Shown: piece by piece, positions 12,401 through 25,900 of the stretch
How positions within the stretch are numbered: the first letter of the stretch is position 1
Layout of the letters: every line of letters begins with the position of its first letter
Assembly (NCBI RefSeq): GCF_030463565.1
Contig: NC_134652.1
Location: forward strand, 6,971,897-7,035,896
Reading direction: 5' to 3'
Length of the DNA: 64,000 nt
From: Pelecanus crispus
Taxonomy: Eukaryota > Chordata > Aves > Pelecaniformes > Pelecanidae
Notes under the pieces: generated by a model
What the model was told of the DNA's origin: nothing
Database searches by the model: none
What the model saw: the letters and a program-made list of their open reading frames with translations, nothing else
Position numbers and translations under genes: made by a program

Positions 12401-13999
12401 TGCTCTTCAGCCTCCATCTATTTTTCAGTAAGTTAATTTAGACAGTTTCACCTTAAGCTTCTTTTCTCCTGCAAAGGCCCCAGGGCCAGCATGCAAGCCT
12501 GAAGGACTACACTTTTTTTTTCTTTGTTTTTTTTTGAGGACACTTTCATATTGACATGGGCAGATGACAAGAAAAGCCAGGGCAGAATCAGAGTTGCAAT
12601 GGGATGGTTATAATTTCCAACACTACAGGCAAGTGAACTAAGTTCCCCTCCTTTTCCTGTGCTATTATGCCCTGCTACACCGGTATTTTGATTAAAAAAA
12701 ACCTTCTTCTAGACAATTTTTTTTTTTAAATGTTTATGATCACTTCAGCACAGATGAAAATATGGCAGGGAAAACTTTACATTTTTGTATATGGATTACC
12801 TAATTGATGTTTTATTAGCATTGTCTATTTAATTATGGATTATAATGCCTACTACTACTATTTAGAAAAGTGGGGGGAAAAAAAAATAAAAACCCAACAA
12901 ACCTACAGCAGCATATATCAGATTCTGTGCTGTATACAGTCTGCCCAATAAGTTGTTGCAGCATGCTAGGAAGATTTCTGCTGAGGAAGTAATACATACA
13001 TCTGTAGCAGGTATAAATTCACTCTTTAAACTCCATTTGGTTTACAGTTTTTCTTTGTTTTATATAATCATTGGTTACACTGTCATTTTTCCTTTCTTAA
13101 TGTCTGAACTTCCATTTGCTTCTAAGATGTAAGAATTGCTAGCTACTGCAGTTGCAGTCAAGTCTTTATCTATATAACTAGAACTGATTTTACTGCTGTA
13201 TTCCCAGAGCAACAACTCTGCTCCAGATGGTCCTCATTCACCTGCGATATTCTCCTGTGCATCCTTCCACTGCAACATAAGTGCCAGCCAGGGTCCCCCA
13301 TGCAACAACGCTGCTCACACACCCATAAAATTTAACTGTTCCTTGGCGCTGCTGTTCCCTCCCAGGGGGCTGTATCACAGCCCATCAGCCTTACAGTAAA
13401 AGAAGTGAACCAGACACCATCAGAGCTATTTAAGCATATTCACCAGATTATTCAGTGTTGCACAGAGTTGGTAAATACAAGTGTATAACCTTCCACTCTC
13501 TGATACTTAAGATGAAAATGAGGCCAGTGGTTGTGGGTTTTTTGTTTGGTTTCTCTTTTTTTAATATATTATTTGTATTCTAGCTAACAAAGCAGAATGT
13601 AAAGCTTAGAAAATTTGGTCTTCAGAGGTTCATTTACAAAGATACAAATACTTTTGTTTTGGATAAAAAGTTTTCTTTGGTAGACTTGCTTCCCAGAACA
13701 AGATGGACTTTGATAAACTAAAGCAAGCCCAGCGGCAAGTCCCAAGATGACTACAGGGTCGCAGCACATGGCATGCAACATGTCAAGAAAAGCGTTCAGT
13801 CTTGAGAAGCCAAACAGGAAAATCTTATTGTTGTCCTCAACTATCTAACGTGCGTGTACAAGAGAAGACAGAGAGATTATTCTTCAAGATGCAGAGAGCA
13901 AAGGACAAGAGGCAACAAACACCAGCTCCACCTGGGAAATTCTAATTGAATATTAGAAAAAAATTTGCAATCACAGTAGTCAAACATTAGAATAGGGCC
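9451..13999. other. Intergenic, no supported gene
   Basis: Mixed-composition DNA with T-runs near 10913-10926 and 12511-12535. A strongly AT-rich patch at 12760-12860 could be a conserved noncoding element, but this is only an impression. No exon can be supported. Confidence 0.6.
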
Positions 14000-14114
14000 C
14001 GGAGAGGTGAAGGATCTCCATCCTTGAACAAAGCCCTAAGCCACTCCTGCCTTGAGCAGGGGAGTTGGCCTAAGCAACCTCTCCAGAGGTCCCTTCCAAC
14101 CTATTTTCTGTGAT
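14000..14114 (+). mobile_element. CR1 LINE 3' end fragment
   Basis: Contains GGATCTCCATCCTTG, CTTGAGCAGGGGAGTTGGCC and CTCCAGAGGTCCCTTCCAACC, the hallmark order of the CR1 3' UTR, ending near TTCTGTGAT. Confidence 0.8.
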
Positions 14115-14865
14115 GAAACACAAAATCTTGCGGTAAAGACCCAGTGGAGGTAAGGTATTTTTAATTCTAATAACCAAAATATATACACAATAACGTGTAT
14201 TTTACATATAGAAAGAAAAAAAAAAACATACTGCATTTTGAAATTCATTTACTGCAATAAGAGAGGAAAATAGTCAGTAGTAAGGTTAAGTCACTAACAT
14301 TAAGAAAAGCCACAATTGGCATGTTAGTTGAAGCCAGAGGAAAGCTACAGAAGCTCAGTATTCCGACACACGAATTCAAAGGATTTCATAACACCCAGCT
14401 CATCTCAACTTCACCACATGAAAATGGAGTCTGGATTGCAGGTCTGGACCTAGATTGTTATCTAGCACCCATAAGCTTCAGATTCCTCTATTTACATTGA
14501 CTGTTTTGAGATATTAAACTGCAAGGTCAAGGTAAGTATTTTAGTTCTCACAACTGCAGCCTAGTTTTCACTAAAATTACCTTAATTACCAGACCAAAAT
14601 GTTATTTTAAATTGTTCTTCATTTCAGGAGATGTGAACACTGAACTAGCTGTAACAAACTTCTAACATTTTCAAAGTCAAAGGTTCATTTTTACTTAAAA
14701 AAAAACCCACAATAAAACTCTTAACAGAGGCTTAAAAAGGTCTTTATAAAATAATCTCCGTCACACTTACAATAGTAAGAAAATGATTCTGGTTGCTAGT
14801 TTTTAGTAAATATGAACTCGTTTGTGTTATCTATATTAAAGATGGTTATAACTACAGTTCACATT
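14115..14865. other. Intergenic, just beyond the candidate SEC23IP poly(A) signal
   Basis: AT-rich, no repeat or gene recognised. Confidence 0.55.
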
Positions 14866-14870
14866 TTATT
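14865..14870 (-). terminator. Candidate SEC23IP distal poly(A) signal
   Basis: The plus strand reads tttatt, so the minus strand is AATAAA. It is the first canonical hexamer after the SEC23IP stop. No downstream GU-rich element was scored. Confidence 0.3.
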
Positions 14871-17800
14871 TTTAAAAGGCGGACCAACAAACGTGTCAAG
14901 AAAAGCAGATTATTGCTGTTTCTCAACAAGTCCTTTTTAATAAGGATATGCCGCCTTGATAGGCAAAGCATGTTTGACAGCCAGCTCAGACAGGATAGCT
15001 GAAGGAGAGAAGCAATGATTTGCATGCCAAAAAAACCCTTCTTCGACGATCACTTTATACTTGGCATCTGTACAATTAAACTGATTTATGATCAAAATTG
15101 TGTCATTCCATCCATCTCCTGAATGACAGTGCTGATCATCTCAAAAATTTAAGTTTGCTTGAAGTGACACAAGAAGGTAGAATCTGAGCAAGTTCTGGAC
15201 TGGCAGAAAAAAAGTCTGACGCTTATCCTGCCATCTGTAACTATGAAAATACTAGATGTTCTTCAAAGCGTTTTTCACCAGGTCTGTCGGAGCAACAGGT
15301 ATGGCTGTGCAGAGAAAACAGAACACGTACATATGGGAAATACGAAATATATCAAGTTTTCTATTCCTGCAGTAGTACTAATAAAATTAAATATACCAAC
15401 ATTCAATTGCAAGAGGACTCAAAAAGATCTAAAAATCCATACACACTTTTAATCAATTTTTTAATACAATAAGCTCTTGAAATATACTTCTTGTGGACAC
15501 AAATTGGCAATTACAATTACAGACAGAAAGAGCTCACAACAACTATTCACAGGATGTCCTTCGCTATACATTTCAATTAGCCACTAGATTCTTTAACTTA
15601 TGGTAATAAATTATTCTACTCTAAGTAGAGATAGAAATAAAGGTGCGATAGTTTATACATCTGAGCTTTAACATGCTGGTGCATTCTCCTCCCTCACCAG
15701 GGCCCTCTCAAAAGAGCTGTAAAAATAAGAATAATTTGTAGAGAGTGTATAGTGACTTAAGCAAATCTTCTAACCAACACAGTGAAAGATACTCCTGTGA
15801 GTCTAATAAGAAGAATAAGATGCTAGTGGTGGCTATGCTTTACTAAAGGACAAAATTCTCATCTGCAAGAGTTGTTTAAAGACACCTTAGCATTTTCATT
15901 TTCCTTTCAACCAAGTTAACAAAATAAACAAGAAATTTCATTTCCTTTATCTATGTGTTACAAGTTGTCCCAAGCACTTCTTTACATTGTTTACGTGAAA
16001 CCCTCTATTACTGTTTCACAAAGAACAGCTTCAGGATGATCTAGAAGAGCTAAATCAAGTCACTCATACAAAATAAAAGTAGAAGTCAAGAGGTTTTAAT
16101 ACCATTTGTACTATTTTATCAGTGAGTAGAAGCAAACAGATACTGGTAGCCACTCACCAGTTTTAAGTGCAATGAATTCTTCTCACATGTAATTTTAGCT
16201 AAGACAGCTGACACTACTGACTTGGCTTAGGTAAGAGTAAGTTACCAGTAGATGCCAAGAAAAACCTCCCAAGACAGAACACTACACAAGCATGCTATGC
16301 CGCAGACGCTGTGCATCAATGACCCTCTTCTTTCCTTTCAAAATTCATCCTCCGTATGATGAAGCACAGCGGCCACCTTAGTCCCTCTCCTGCTTTTAAG
16401 GACACTGTTTGGCCAACTCCCTCCATCTCTCCAAGAGAAAACAATCAGCTAATTCAGACCACAGATAAAACCAAGCATCCAGCTCCTCCCTTAGCTTGCC
16501 TCTGCTAAATTTTTTATCTGCTCCAAAATTACCACAGTCCCCAAGAAGTTAAAGGGACCTGCGCTGGCCAACAGCACCATAAAGATCACCATTCCTGAGA
16601 AGAGGCGAGCAGGCTAGTAGATCCTGCCTCTTTCCCTCTGCTGACAGCAGACACCATGAAGTTAAACTGGACAGCAAGAGGTAGCTCCGCACATCAAAGC
16701 AGGGAAGTGGTCAGGTCTCAGCATTCAAATCAATTAACATGAAAAGTATGAAGAGGGAGCCCAGAGCTACTTTTAGCATTTACTCTTTCCCTTAAGCAGC
16801 CCACAAATAAAGAGAGGCTGCTTCTTCAGATAATCTACTTCTAGATAGGTAAATGGATGTTGCTGTCATAGGCACTGCTGAATAGTCCATTACCTTCACA
16901 CTGCCACCCTTCACATTTGAAGGTCTTAAAGAAAGGAAAAAAAGAAAAACCCACATGCCAACCCTACCCGACCACTGTCTAACACTGGGGGAGAATTTTC
17001 CTTTTCCCTACTGCGAGACTTACACAATAACATTTTACACAGCGTATGTAGAGACTTTTCTTCTTATGTAAAAAAGATCCTGGTCTTGTAGTGTGCAGCC
17101 TTCCCAAGACACCACTTGTCATTAAGTGCACGCAGGTGGGCCCTAACTGCCCTCCCATTTAAGCCTCTGGGATCTGAATCCTAGTCTCAAATGCTGTTCA
17201 GTCAAGCAAGCGCTGAGAGAAGTTCTGAGCAGCTCCTAATCACACAGACATCCTTGACTGTGCTTTGTTGCATGACATCCTGCTAAACCGTCCTCCAACT
17301 GCGTAGCTCTCAATGAAAAACACAATTATCCCAGTGTCTGCTGAAGCTAAGCAACAAACTCACTTCTAGCTTTGTGGTGATAAATTATCACATCCCAACC
17401 CCACCAATGAGACTGAAAGTTATTTCTGTAGCAATAGGCTTCATACGATTTCACTCTAAACATTCATAAAGAAATAAAAGCAGAGAAAAAATTCTGCAAC
17501 TATGACTTGAGACTCTGCATAAGACATTGGGATAATTGATACACCACTGTCAGAGCTGTGCAGCCAAACAGTGCCTTCTTCCCATTATTTGGCCACGCTT
17601 TGAAAAATGCATTTTATCAGCTATGACATTTCATTTAAAAAAAAAAAAAAAGAAAAAAAAAAAGATGCTATCAACTGACCATCAGCAGCATTCTGTTACA
17701 AAAGACTACTAAAACCGTATGGTAAGTACTTAAAAGATATCTAGAATATTCCTCTGAAATGTCAAGTATCCCTCTTCATACTGGGTATTTACATACCTTG

Positions 17801-18658
17801 ACATTATCAGTTCTTCTGAAAAATGGAGAAATACATCAGAAACTATCATGTTGTATGATTCCAAAAAGGCAAGGTGCATTTTTCTTCCTCCTTGCCTCTC
17901 AAAAAAGAATATAGCCTTTTCTACAACATCCAGTGATGCAAACTGGTACAACACAGGTCCTCAGTTAGGACACACACTTCTTAAAATAAAAATACCTGCA
18001 AGTATATTTCAGATCTAAGATACTCATTTACATTGTGTATTTAATTTCTTTTCAAAGTAAACCAACTTCCATGCTATATCATTTCACTTCTCCTACTGAA
18101 ATTCTTAAGCTATACAAAGATAATAAAATACTGGCATATATAGAGGTCTCATTCAGTAATTTATCACTATCAATGTTCAACACCACCTCAGGAGAGAAGC
18201 AAGTTCTTCCCTGACACACACGTGCACAACTGGTCACCAATACTACAACATGCATATTACAACACTGGAACACTGTTGGTGTTCTTTCATCTACTGCACT
18301 GTAAATGAAGTTTCATCATATCCAATATCACCAAGTTTTCCTACACTTGAACAGTCACTGAACAATTGAAATGGGGGAGAAGGATGATAAAGAGAGATCA
18401 TATTTTTTGACATATTCGTACTGGCAATTATTATCCCATACCAAAAGCTGTAACATCAGATATCTTTTGGGAATGAAGAGGGGGAAGAACTTGAAGACTT
18501 CCCCTGCATTTAAGTCTAGAAATTGTTTTTGCAATGTGGCTGCCTGCTTCATAATTTAAATTTCAGAGGAAAAAGGGAAAGTAAAGACTTTCAATTGCAG
18601 CTGAATTTGAGTACGTAAGTTATACTAGAACAAACTTACAAATTCATGTTTCTATACA
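14866..18658 (-). other. SEC23IP: Probable SEC23IP 3' UTR
   Basis: No coding exon can be supported here. Reading down the minus strand from the stop codon, the first canonical AATAAA is at 14870-14865, which would give a 3' UTR of about 3.8 kb. An ATTAAA at 18045-18040 could give a short form. Both assignments are inference, because termination cannot be proven from sequence alone. The segment is AT-rich with A-runs at 17637-17663. Confidence 0.4.
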
Positions 18659-18740
18659 TCAATGCTGTGGCTGCTCAGGATTGATATTCATAGTCCTGTA
18701 TATTTCTTTGAGGAACAGCAAGGCAGTGTCTTCAGATCCC
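18659..18740 (-). CDS. SEC23IP: SEC23IP coding exon 18 (stop codon)
   Basis: An 82-bp terminal coding exon, 3.1 kb from exon 17. It reads [20 protein letters not shown] and PEQPQH, then TGA at 18661-18659. The acceptor is TTCTTCATAG. I recall Glu in human where the first residue here is Gly. The match in phase and the identical C-terminal PEQPQH make the placement firm. Confidence 0.94.
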
Positions 18741-19925
18741 CTATGAAGAATTTAAAAAAAAAAAAAAAAAAAGTGTTATTTTGGTATGGTCCATGTTCTA
18801 ATTCTTGTAAGCCACACTTCATCCCATTCCAGCTCTCTAAAACGTTTGCCCAACTTAGTCTGCACAAAAGTTTGCCCTAGTCCTTATCTGTCAGGAACAT
18901 GGCCCTACCACTACCAACTTCCTTTGAGCTACAATTCTTCATCAGTTTTGGATTATTTCTGCTATCAGCCGTAGCTTATGCATTTACCTTTTCTACTGCA
19001 TTTCCCCCTACTCTGTCCTCCCTAACTTACAACGGCTGCAACTTGAAATCCTCTTCTCTATCCACTTCTTTGACGTTACTCATTTGGCTTAAGTCTCCTC
19101 AAATAATCTATCACTTTTTGTCTGCGATGGGCTCCTAAAAATGTATTCCACCAAGAATACATTCTACTTGTCAAGGCTTTCTTCCTTTACTTGCTGCACT
19201 GCATCTATCAGCCCAATGTCAAAACTCAGCCTTGCCAGTTCTATCAGCAATATTCTAATTCTTCTCTCCTAACTGGCTGGCACTTCCTTGTAAATAGACT
19301 ATATTAAGTATCCATAGTCTTCCTCTTCCTTACCACTAGAAAGGAAGTTCTCAAATAATTTAAAGATTAATATAATTCAAGTGCCACGTTTCCAAGTTGG
19401 TGTTTTCCCTCCCCTTTTCAAAATCAAAGCTTCAGGCCATCTGAATTTAAATTTAACATAAACAGGCTTAATTTTCTTATTTGTCTATAAAGTGTTATTT
19501 AAACACACATAAACAATACCAATACAAAGAGTTACAACCACTGTAAAAAATCACAAAGTTGAAGAGGCAAATTTTAACAAAATTCCAAAGCTGCAGGAGT
19601 TGTTAGATAAGGGTAGCTTCCCGTGCTTTTTAAAATAAATTACCTAGGGAGACAGTAAAGGAGTTTTAGACAGTCAGAACTGTGATCCTCCAAATGTGAG
19701 GAACAGCATTTACAGAGCACCAGGACAGAGTTAAAAGCGCAAGCTAAGGGACTACAGATATTTTCCACAACTGAACAGAGAGACAGTAACCGTATTTCTT
19801 GATGGTCTCCGCTATTAAATGAGCAAGCGCACAAGCAAGCAGAAGGATCAACAAGGAAGCTTCATTCTCTCAAACACACAGATCATTTCATTTAAGGCTT
19901 TCCACACCACCCCCCTCCAAAAAAG

Positions 19926-19958
<33 letters not shown>

Positions 19959-22900
19959 CCCCAAACCCACCACGCTCTCATATTTGGGTCATTAATCATT
20001 GTACTTATCATCCTTACTTGAATGACAAAAAAAAGCTATGGGTAGCAAGTTTTCAAAAACCTGGCAACGATAGGCTGCTGCCTTGTGGAAAAGAACTCCC
20101 CGTTCCTTCAACGCTACCCACGAAACGGCACTGCCACCACTGGGTCACCGACTGCTCGGGGAGCCCTGCCAGAGCTCAGCGCTCAGCAGTGCTGGCACAC
20201 ATCAGCACCGCAGCCTCGATACTCCCTTCTCCAGCAGCTACTGATCTTTAACAATATAAGTGATACTGACTTTAATAAGATCCTTCAGGTAATGCTTTCA
20301 ATTCCATATTTTAACCTCTGGAAAAATGCCTGCTTCTAAAAATTATTAGCTATTGCAAATCAAAACCTTCAAAAATAGCATAGCGCACTGCTTGTCTGGC
20401 ACCTGCTGAACTCAAACCAAGAGACCAGCCACTCCTCCCTCACCAACAGCATTTTGCACAGCTCAGCAACTGATGTCCCAGCTTGTCTGTTACATGGAAA
20501 GGTGTGCTGTCGTGTTGCCAAATACAGTTTACACATCCTTTGCTCTACCATTCCACATCTGGTGCATTTTCATGTGTGCTTAATTTTATGACAGTAATAA
20601 AATGCATACAATGACATACCCAAGAAAGAAAAAAAAAAAAAAAAAAAAAAAAAGAGTAACTCATAAGCGCAAATACAACAGGTCAATAGTTACTGCTATT
20701 CCTATAAATGGAATTATATCTTTCTCCATCTGAAACATGTAAGTACTTAAAGTAAATCCAAACCCAGGTAAGGCAACTGTGTACTGCAGCTCTGACTACA
20801 TGATGACACCAAACTCTGCTTCTTGTTCTGCAAGTTGTTTGTATATGAACAACCACTGTACACAAATGGTCAATCATAACCATCCAAATTTACAGGAAGA
20901 TCCACTGTACCTTTTTTCTTCCTTTTACTTGTTAATCTTTGATGGAAGAGCATCAATATCCAGCAATTTCATTCCAACATGAAGAGGTAATAGAGTTTTA
21001 ATACATATTGTAGTCCAATACAATTCCTTCACAAATAGTTTTAGCTGAAAAACTAGAGCTGTCAAAATGGTCCTGGAGCTCTCCTAGTTCTGAAAATGAT
21101 TGTAGCTAAAGGGGTGTGTTTTGAGTGTCAAAGTTCAAGAGATCAGCATGCAATGTCTTTATTGCAAACAGGGCAATAGGTTTCTTTACTTCTTGCTAAC
21201 ACAGAATTCTATTTTGAAATGAGATTAGCTAATAGTGACATCTAGGTGCAACACCTTGAGACTGACACTCCCTGGACAGTCATATATACTGTTTACCTTA
21301 ATACTCGAATCCTCTCAATTACGTAACACTTGAGCATCCAGAGCATAACAAATTTATTTTTACAGCATGCCAGTGTGGGAAGGCAACATCTTTCCAAATG
21401 AGAGGCCATTTCAGAATTTAAGTGATGAGGACCTCACATCCAACTTTTCCAAACGTTTCAAAGATTACAAAGACCCAGAAAACTTAGGTCTCCTAAGTCA
21501 TATGCATACACATCAACCAGTGGAACAAATCCTATTCTGGTAGAATTTGTTGGTCCTTTTGCAATGTTTAACTTCTCAAATCAGCAGTAGCCTGAAAAAA
21601 ATATCTCTCTGTATATAAACACAGTTATTTTTGTGAAAATGTACTTGAAGTGAAACACTAGGCCATGATTTTTGAGAGAGATCATCTAAGTTTTCATTAA
21701 AAAACACTCAAAACAGGAAACACGATTCTAGCTGTTATCATATTGGTCACAGGCAAATAACAGACCATAGGAGTAAGATAAATGGTAGGTATGTCATTAC
21801 AAACATTTAAGTATAGACAGTTATATCAGAAAAGCAGTATTTATAGAATCACAAATATTTCCCCTTACCAGTAGCACAAATGACTCTGTAAAGCAAAAAG
21901 GTATTCATTGAAGCTTTCTATTGGTTTTTCTTGTAGAACATAGTCAATACGACGTCCTCCATTTAGCATGCCAACCTTCACTAAAAAGTCTTCATCTTTG
22001 GGAGGGTCTGGACTCTCAGTGATCTTTTCAGCTAAAATTAAAGAGGTTAAGATTTAAACTATTTTCAAGCACAGCCTGCCTGACTATAATGAAGAAATAT
22101 CACCCATTTTCCCTGCTATAATTTCCAAGTGCTTGCAATAAGACAGTAATAACAGCCTCAACTCACTAGCATCCCACTGCATAATTCAGAAAGGTTACTG
22201 GAACTACAGACTTATTTCTTTCATAACAGTTTAAACAGAGTATGTTTGAAGAATAGCTCACATAAAGTAGTAGCTGAGCAATTTTAAAAACAAACCCCAC
22301 TGTTTATACACAGATAGATCCAGTCATTCCATAAGTGAATAACCTGAAATAATATATTTTTACACCCCCCTTGCATAAAGTCAATCACTATCCTCAATTT
22401 AAACTAGGAGGAATGTCTTGTCTTTGTAAGTATAGACAAAGCCAACATTACTAAACACCAACAGATAATTCACAACTGGGAGGCCTGCCCTTGGTATCAG
22501 TAGGGATAATATTCGTATCCGACTTAAATTTATTTTGCTCAACAGCATTTTTTTCTGTTAGAGTGCATACTTAATGCTTCTTAGCTCATCCCAAAAACTC
22601 AGCAGAACACTACTGAAGAGAATAAATCTCACAAATACTTCTTTGTATTAATTTGCCCTGAGAGGAAAGATTTAGAAACCTGCCCTTCCAACAGAAAGTT
22701 GAAAGGTTATACAAACTCAAGCCTAAAATATCCTTCAATAAAATCTGTTAATTTTTCCTTTCCTAAAAGACAAAAAAATGCAGCAGTAGATCTTATATTA
22801 TACATAAGATAATATATATTAAAAAAAATATATATTTTATATATATATATATAATAATATATATTAAATACTCCAAAAGCACAGAGGCCTCCCCTGTTAA

Positions 22901-25900
22901 GGGTCAGGAAAATCAATAGCAAGCAATCACTAGAATACTCAAGTTTCTACTAATTTGAGATTGGTAACTTATAAGAAAATCAATAATGTGTCCACATACC
23001 TTCTACCACTTGCTTTTCTTCTTCCTCTTTAATTTGGTTAGCTACTTTCTCCAGTTCTGCTTGTAGCTGAGTTGAAGACGTATGAGCACGTGCAAATTCA
23101 TTAAGGGTCTGCCATGCACTCTTCAAAGAGCTAATAAAACCCTGTTTCAAATCAGATCCCATACGAGAGAGAGAGTCTTTCAACTCTAAGAAAAAGGGGA
23201 AAAAAAAAAAAAAGAAAAAAAATCACCATAGTAGAAGGATTTAAAATTATAAACTAAAACCATAGTGATTAAAGCCTGTCCAACAAACATTCCAATTATT
23301 AGGAGAAACAGGCCTCCCACGTCATGAACGTGTGTTTCTTGCTTCTCTATTCCATTTAAAAAGATGAGGTGAAACGTAATTAACACACAATTGATTTCTC
23401 ACTGAAAGGGTCGATGACTTAACACCTCCTAGCACAGGAAACAGTCCAACAGCCTCCAAGTGCAGAAGGGTCCACAAAAATAGCTACATCAGCCAATCCC
23501 TCAACACCAACACCACCCACAATCACTCCTAACATCCTACATTACAGGAAAATTATAGAGAGACTAGTTTCAAACTGCAGTATAGCAGAAGAGACCAGAA
23601 AGGCTGCCAATGTCTCTTGCAGTGGTAGTGAATTTGGAGAAGCACTCCCAGACAACTCTAGCCTGTAATTCTGCTACAGCTCAGTAACTGTGTCACCAGT
23701 AACCGAGCTGCTATTCAATACTGGTGGGAAACCTCCTTCTGAATGAAGGAGAGCTCTTCGCAACAACTGGTTAGAACCACATGGGTCCGTTAGATCAGGG
23801 CTCACGACTATTCCATGGAACATTCACCTACATCAATGAAAAACCAGTGAAGAGCAACAGACTATATTTTTCTCCTTTATTATACACACTTTTTGAGAGT
23901 TGTAACCTAAAACATGCCTTAACAAGCACCTTGTCCAGTCTAGGAAAGCAGACTCATTCTAATGTACCATTCTAAAGTATAGCTGCTGCAGAATTTCTCC
24001 ATCCAAGTGCCTGAAGACAGGCTTTCAGGAGGACTCTGTGAACGTGTACAATAGTAATATCGTCAACTGTACAGCAAAACTGACTTTCCTTATTAGGTGT
24101 GCAAAATTTAAGTATGGCACTTTGATCTGATGTGTACCCGTGAGCAACAAAATCCAGTCTCTGCCCACCAATGGCTATGGAACCACCTTTTTTCTCAATG
24201 TTTCCAATAGTCAACAGACACTGGATAAACACGTCATTAGGAACAAGGTAAAATAAACGAGTAAATTTAGTTTCTGTTTCACATCATGTTAGAAATTAAG
24301 GTCAACAAGCAACGCACAGCAATTTTAAAATGTTAATCAGAAGCTCAAATCTGGAGGAATTAGAATTATTACATCTGAATGCAGTTGTGAATGCCCAACT
24401 TACAGGGCTGGCAGGGATCCTCTCTGATATTTAGGAAAAACATGGAGTTAGATATCCAGCAACATTGATTAGTCTCTTGAAATTTTACAATATTCTAATG
24501 CATCAAATGAGTAAATTAGGAGTGAGATCCATATATGAAATAAGTTTTCTTTTTACCCAGGTGAAGTCTTTTCCTGCCTTTATGATGTGGAATAAGAACT
24601 GGTTTTAAATCCATGTCTTCAACGATCATTGGTTCTAACCTGTAAGCTACTGGATCAAGCTGTTAAGAAACAATACATTGACATTTAGTTATCTCAGAAA
24701 TTATTCTAATTATCACATTTCAGTGAAAAAAAAAAATCCCTATTTATGATTACTAGAGAACCATTATCACATTTCAGTGAAAAAAAAAAATCCCTATTTA
24801 TGATTACTAGAGAACCATTCTTGAAATCTGTTCTATTTCAGCTTACAGAAACTCAGTTCATGACCATTTAGTTTAATCGTATGATTTAGCAGGCTCATTA
24901 ACTAATTAGGTCTTGTTCTCCTACAGACAGAGAGAAATTCTGAGAGGCAACACAACAGTGAAAGAGCAGCAAAATTTTCTTGCACTCTACCAACATGTCA
25001 CTTTAATTGTTAAACAAGATGGGACAAAAGAGGACAAATGTACTGCATGCACTGCAAAACCTTTAAGGATTTCTAAATTCCCAGAATCTAAACTGGAAAT
25101 TCAGAAAAGTCCTGTAAATGGCTCAAATACTTTATAAAAACCTACAAGAGTGCCTTGAAATTAATGGGAAAAAAAAAAAGATTTTTTTAAGCTCTGAAAA
25201 TGAACAGGGCATATATTATCAAGTCAACCCATACCTAGAATGCTAGGTATGGAACCTATAGCAGCTCTACTTCACTTTTGCAGTAAAAGACCACAAATAT
25301 TTGGAATATATATTTCAGTTGGGTCATTTTTTAAAAAGGGTGTATTGGGAAATATATGTAGGGGAACAGAAGGTGTAATGCTCAGAGGTTAAAACTTAGT
25401 GTTCTGCATTGTTGTCATCTGCATCGACTAAAATCAAATCTCAAAAGTACTGCTTACTCACTGGATGATAGATATTGAAGAATCCCTTGCAGGTAGGAAG
25501 CCTGTAGTTCTCATCAATCTTCTCCACACCTCTCACAGTAAGGAACACACCAATAGGAGAACCGAGAGCAAAGAAAATATCCGGTTCAAAGTCCAATGCA
25601 TTGTAAACCACAGAAACCTACCAGACAGAAATCAGATATAGAATGTGTCAGAACTGCCAGCTAGTTAGTATAATGCTTACCTAGGAGTGAAAAACAAGTT
25701 GTGTATTAAATCAACCACATGCTCTTAGTACTTCCAAGAAGCTTCAGCTGCATTGCCCTATTCCATACTAATACCATAGTACTAATATATTTTAATACTG
25801 TAATATTAAAATGTTTTTCTTAAAAAAAAATTCAGAAGTACAAAAAAAAAAAAAAAGAAAAATTTAGAACAGGAAGTCTTTAAGGTTTGGTTTTTAAGTT

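Larger units (their letters stand above)
18741..21868 (-). other. SEC23IP: SEC23IP intron 17 (3.1 kb)
   Basis: Separates exon 17 from the last coding exon. It holds an A18-type run (18750-18772), the A/C tract at 19919-19970 and the A25 run at 20629-20653. A GC-richer patch at 20080-20230 contains no splice-supported exon. Confidence 0.8.

Noticed and set aside
23972-24232. 86-codon minus-strand frame in SEC23IP intron 15
   Set aside because: It looked protein-like but matches no SEC23IP segment. Exons 15 and 16 join in phase without it, and no family was recognised.
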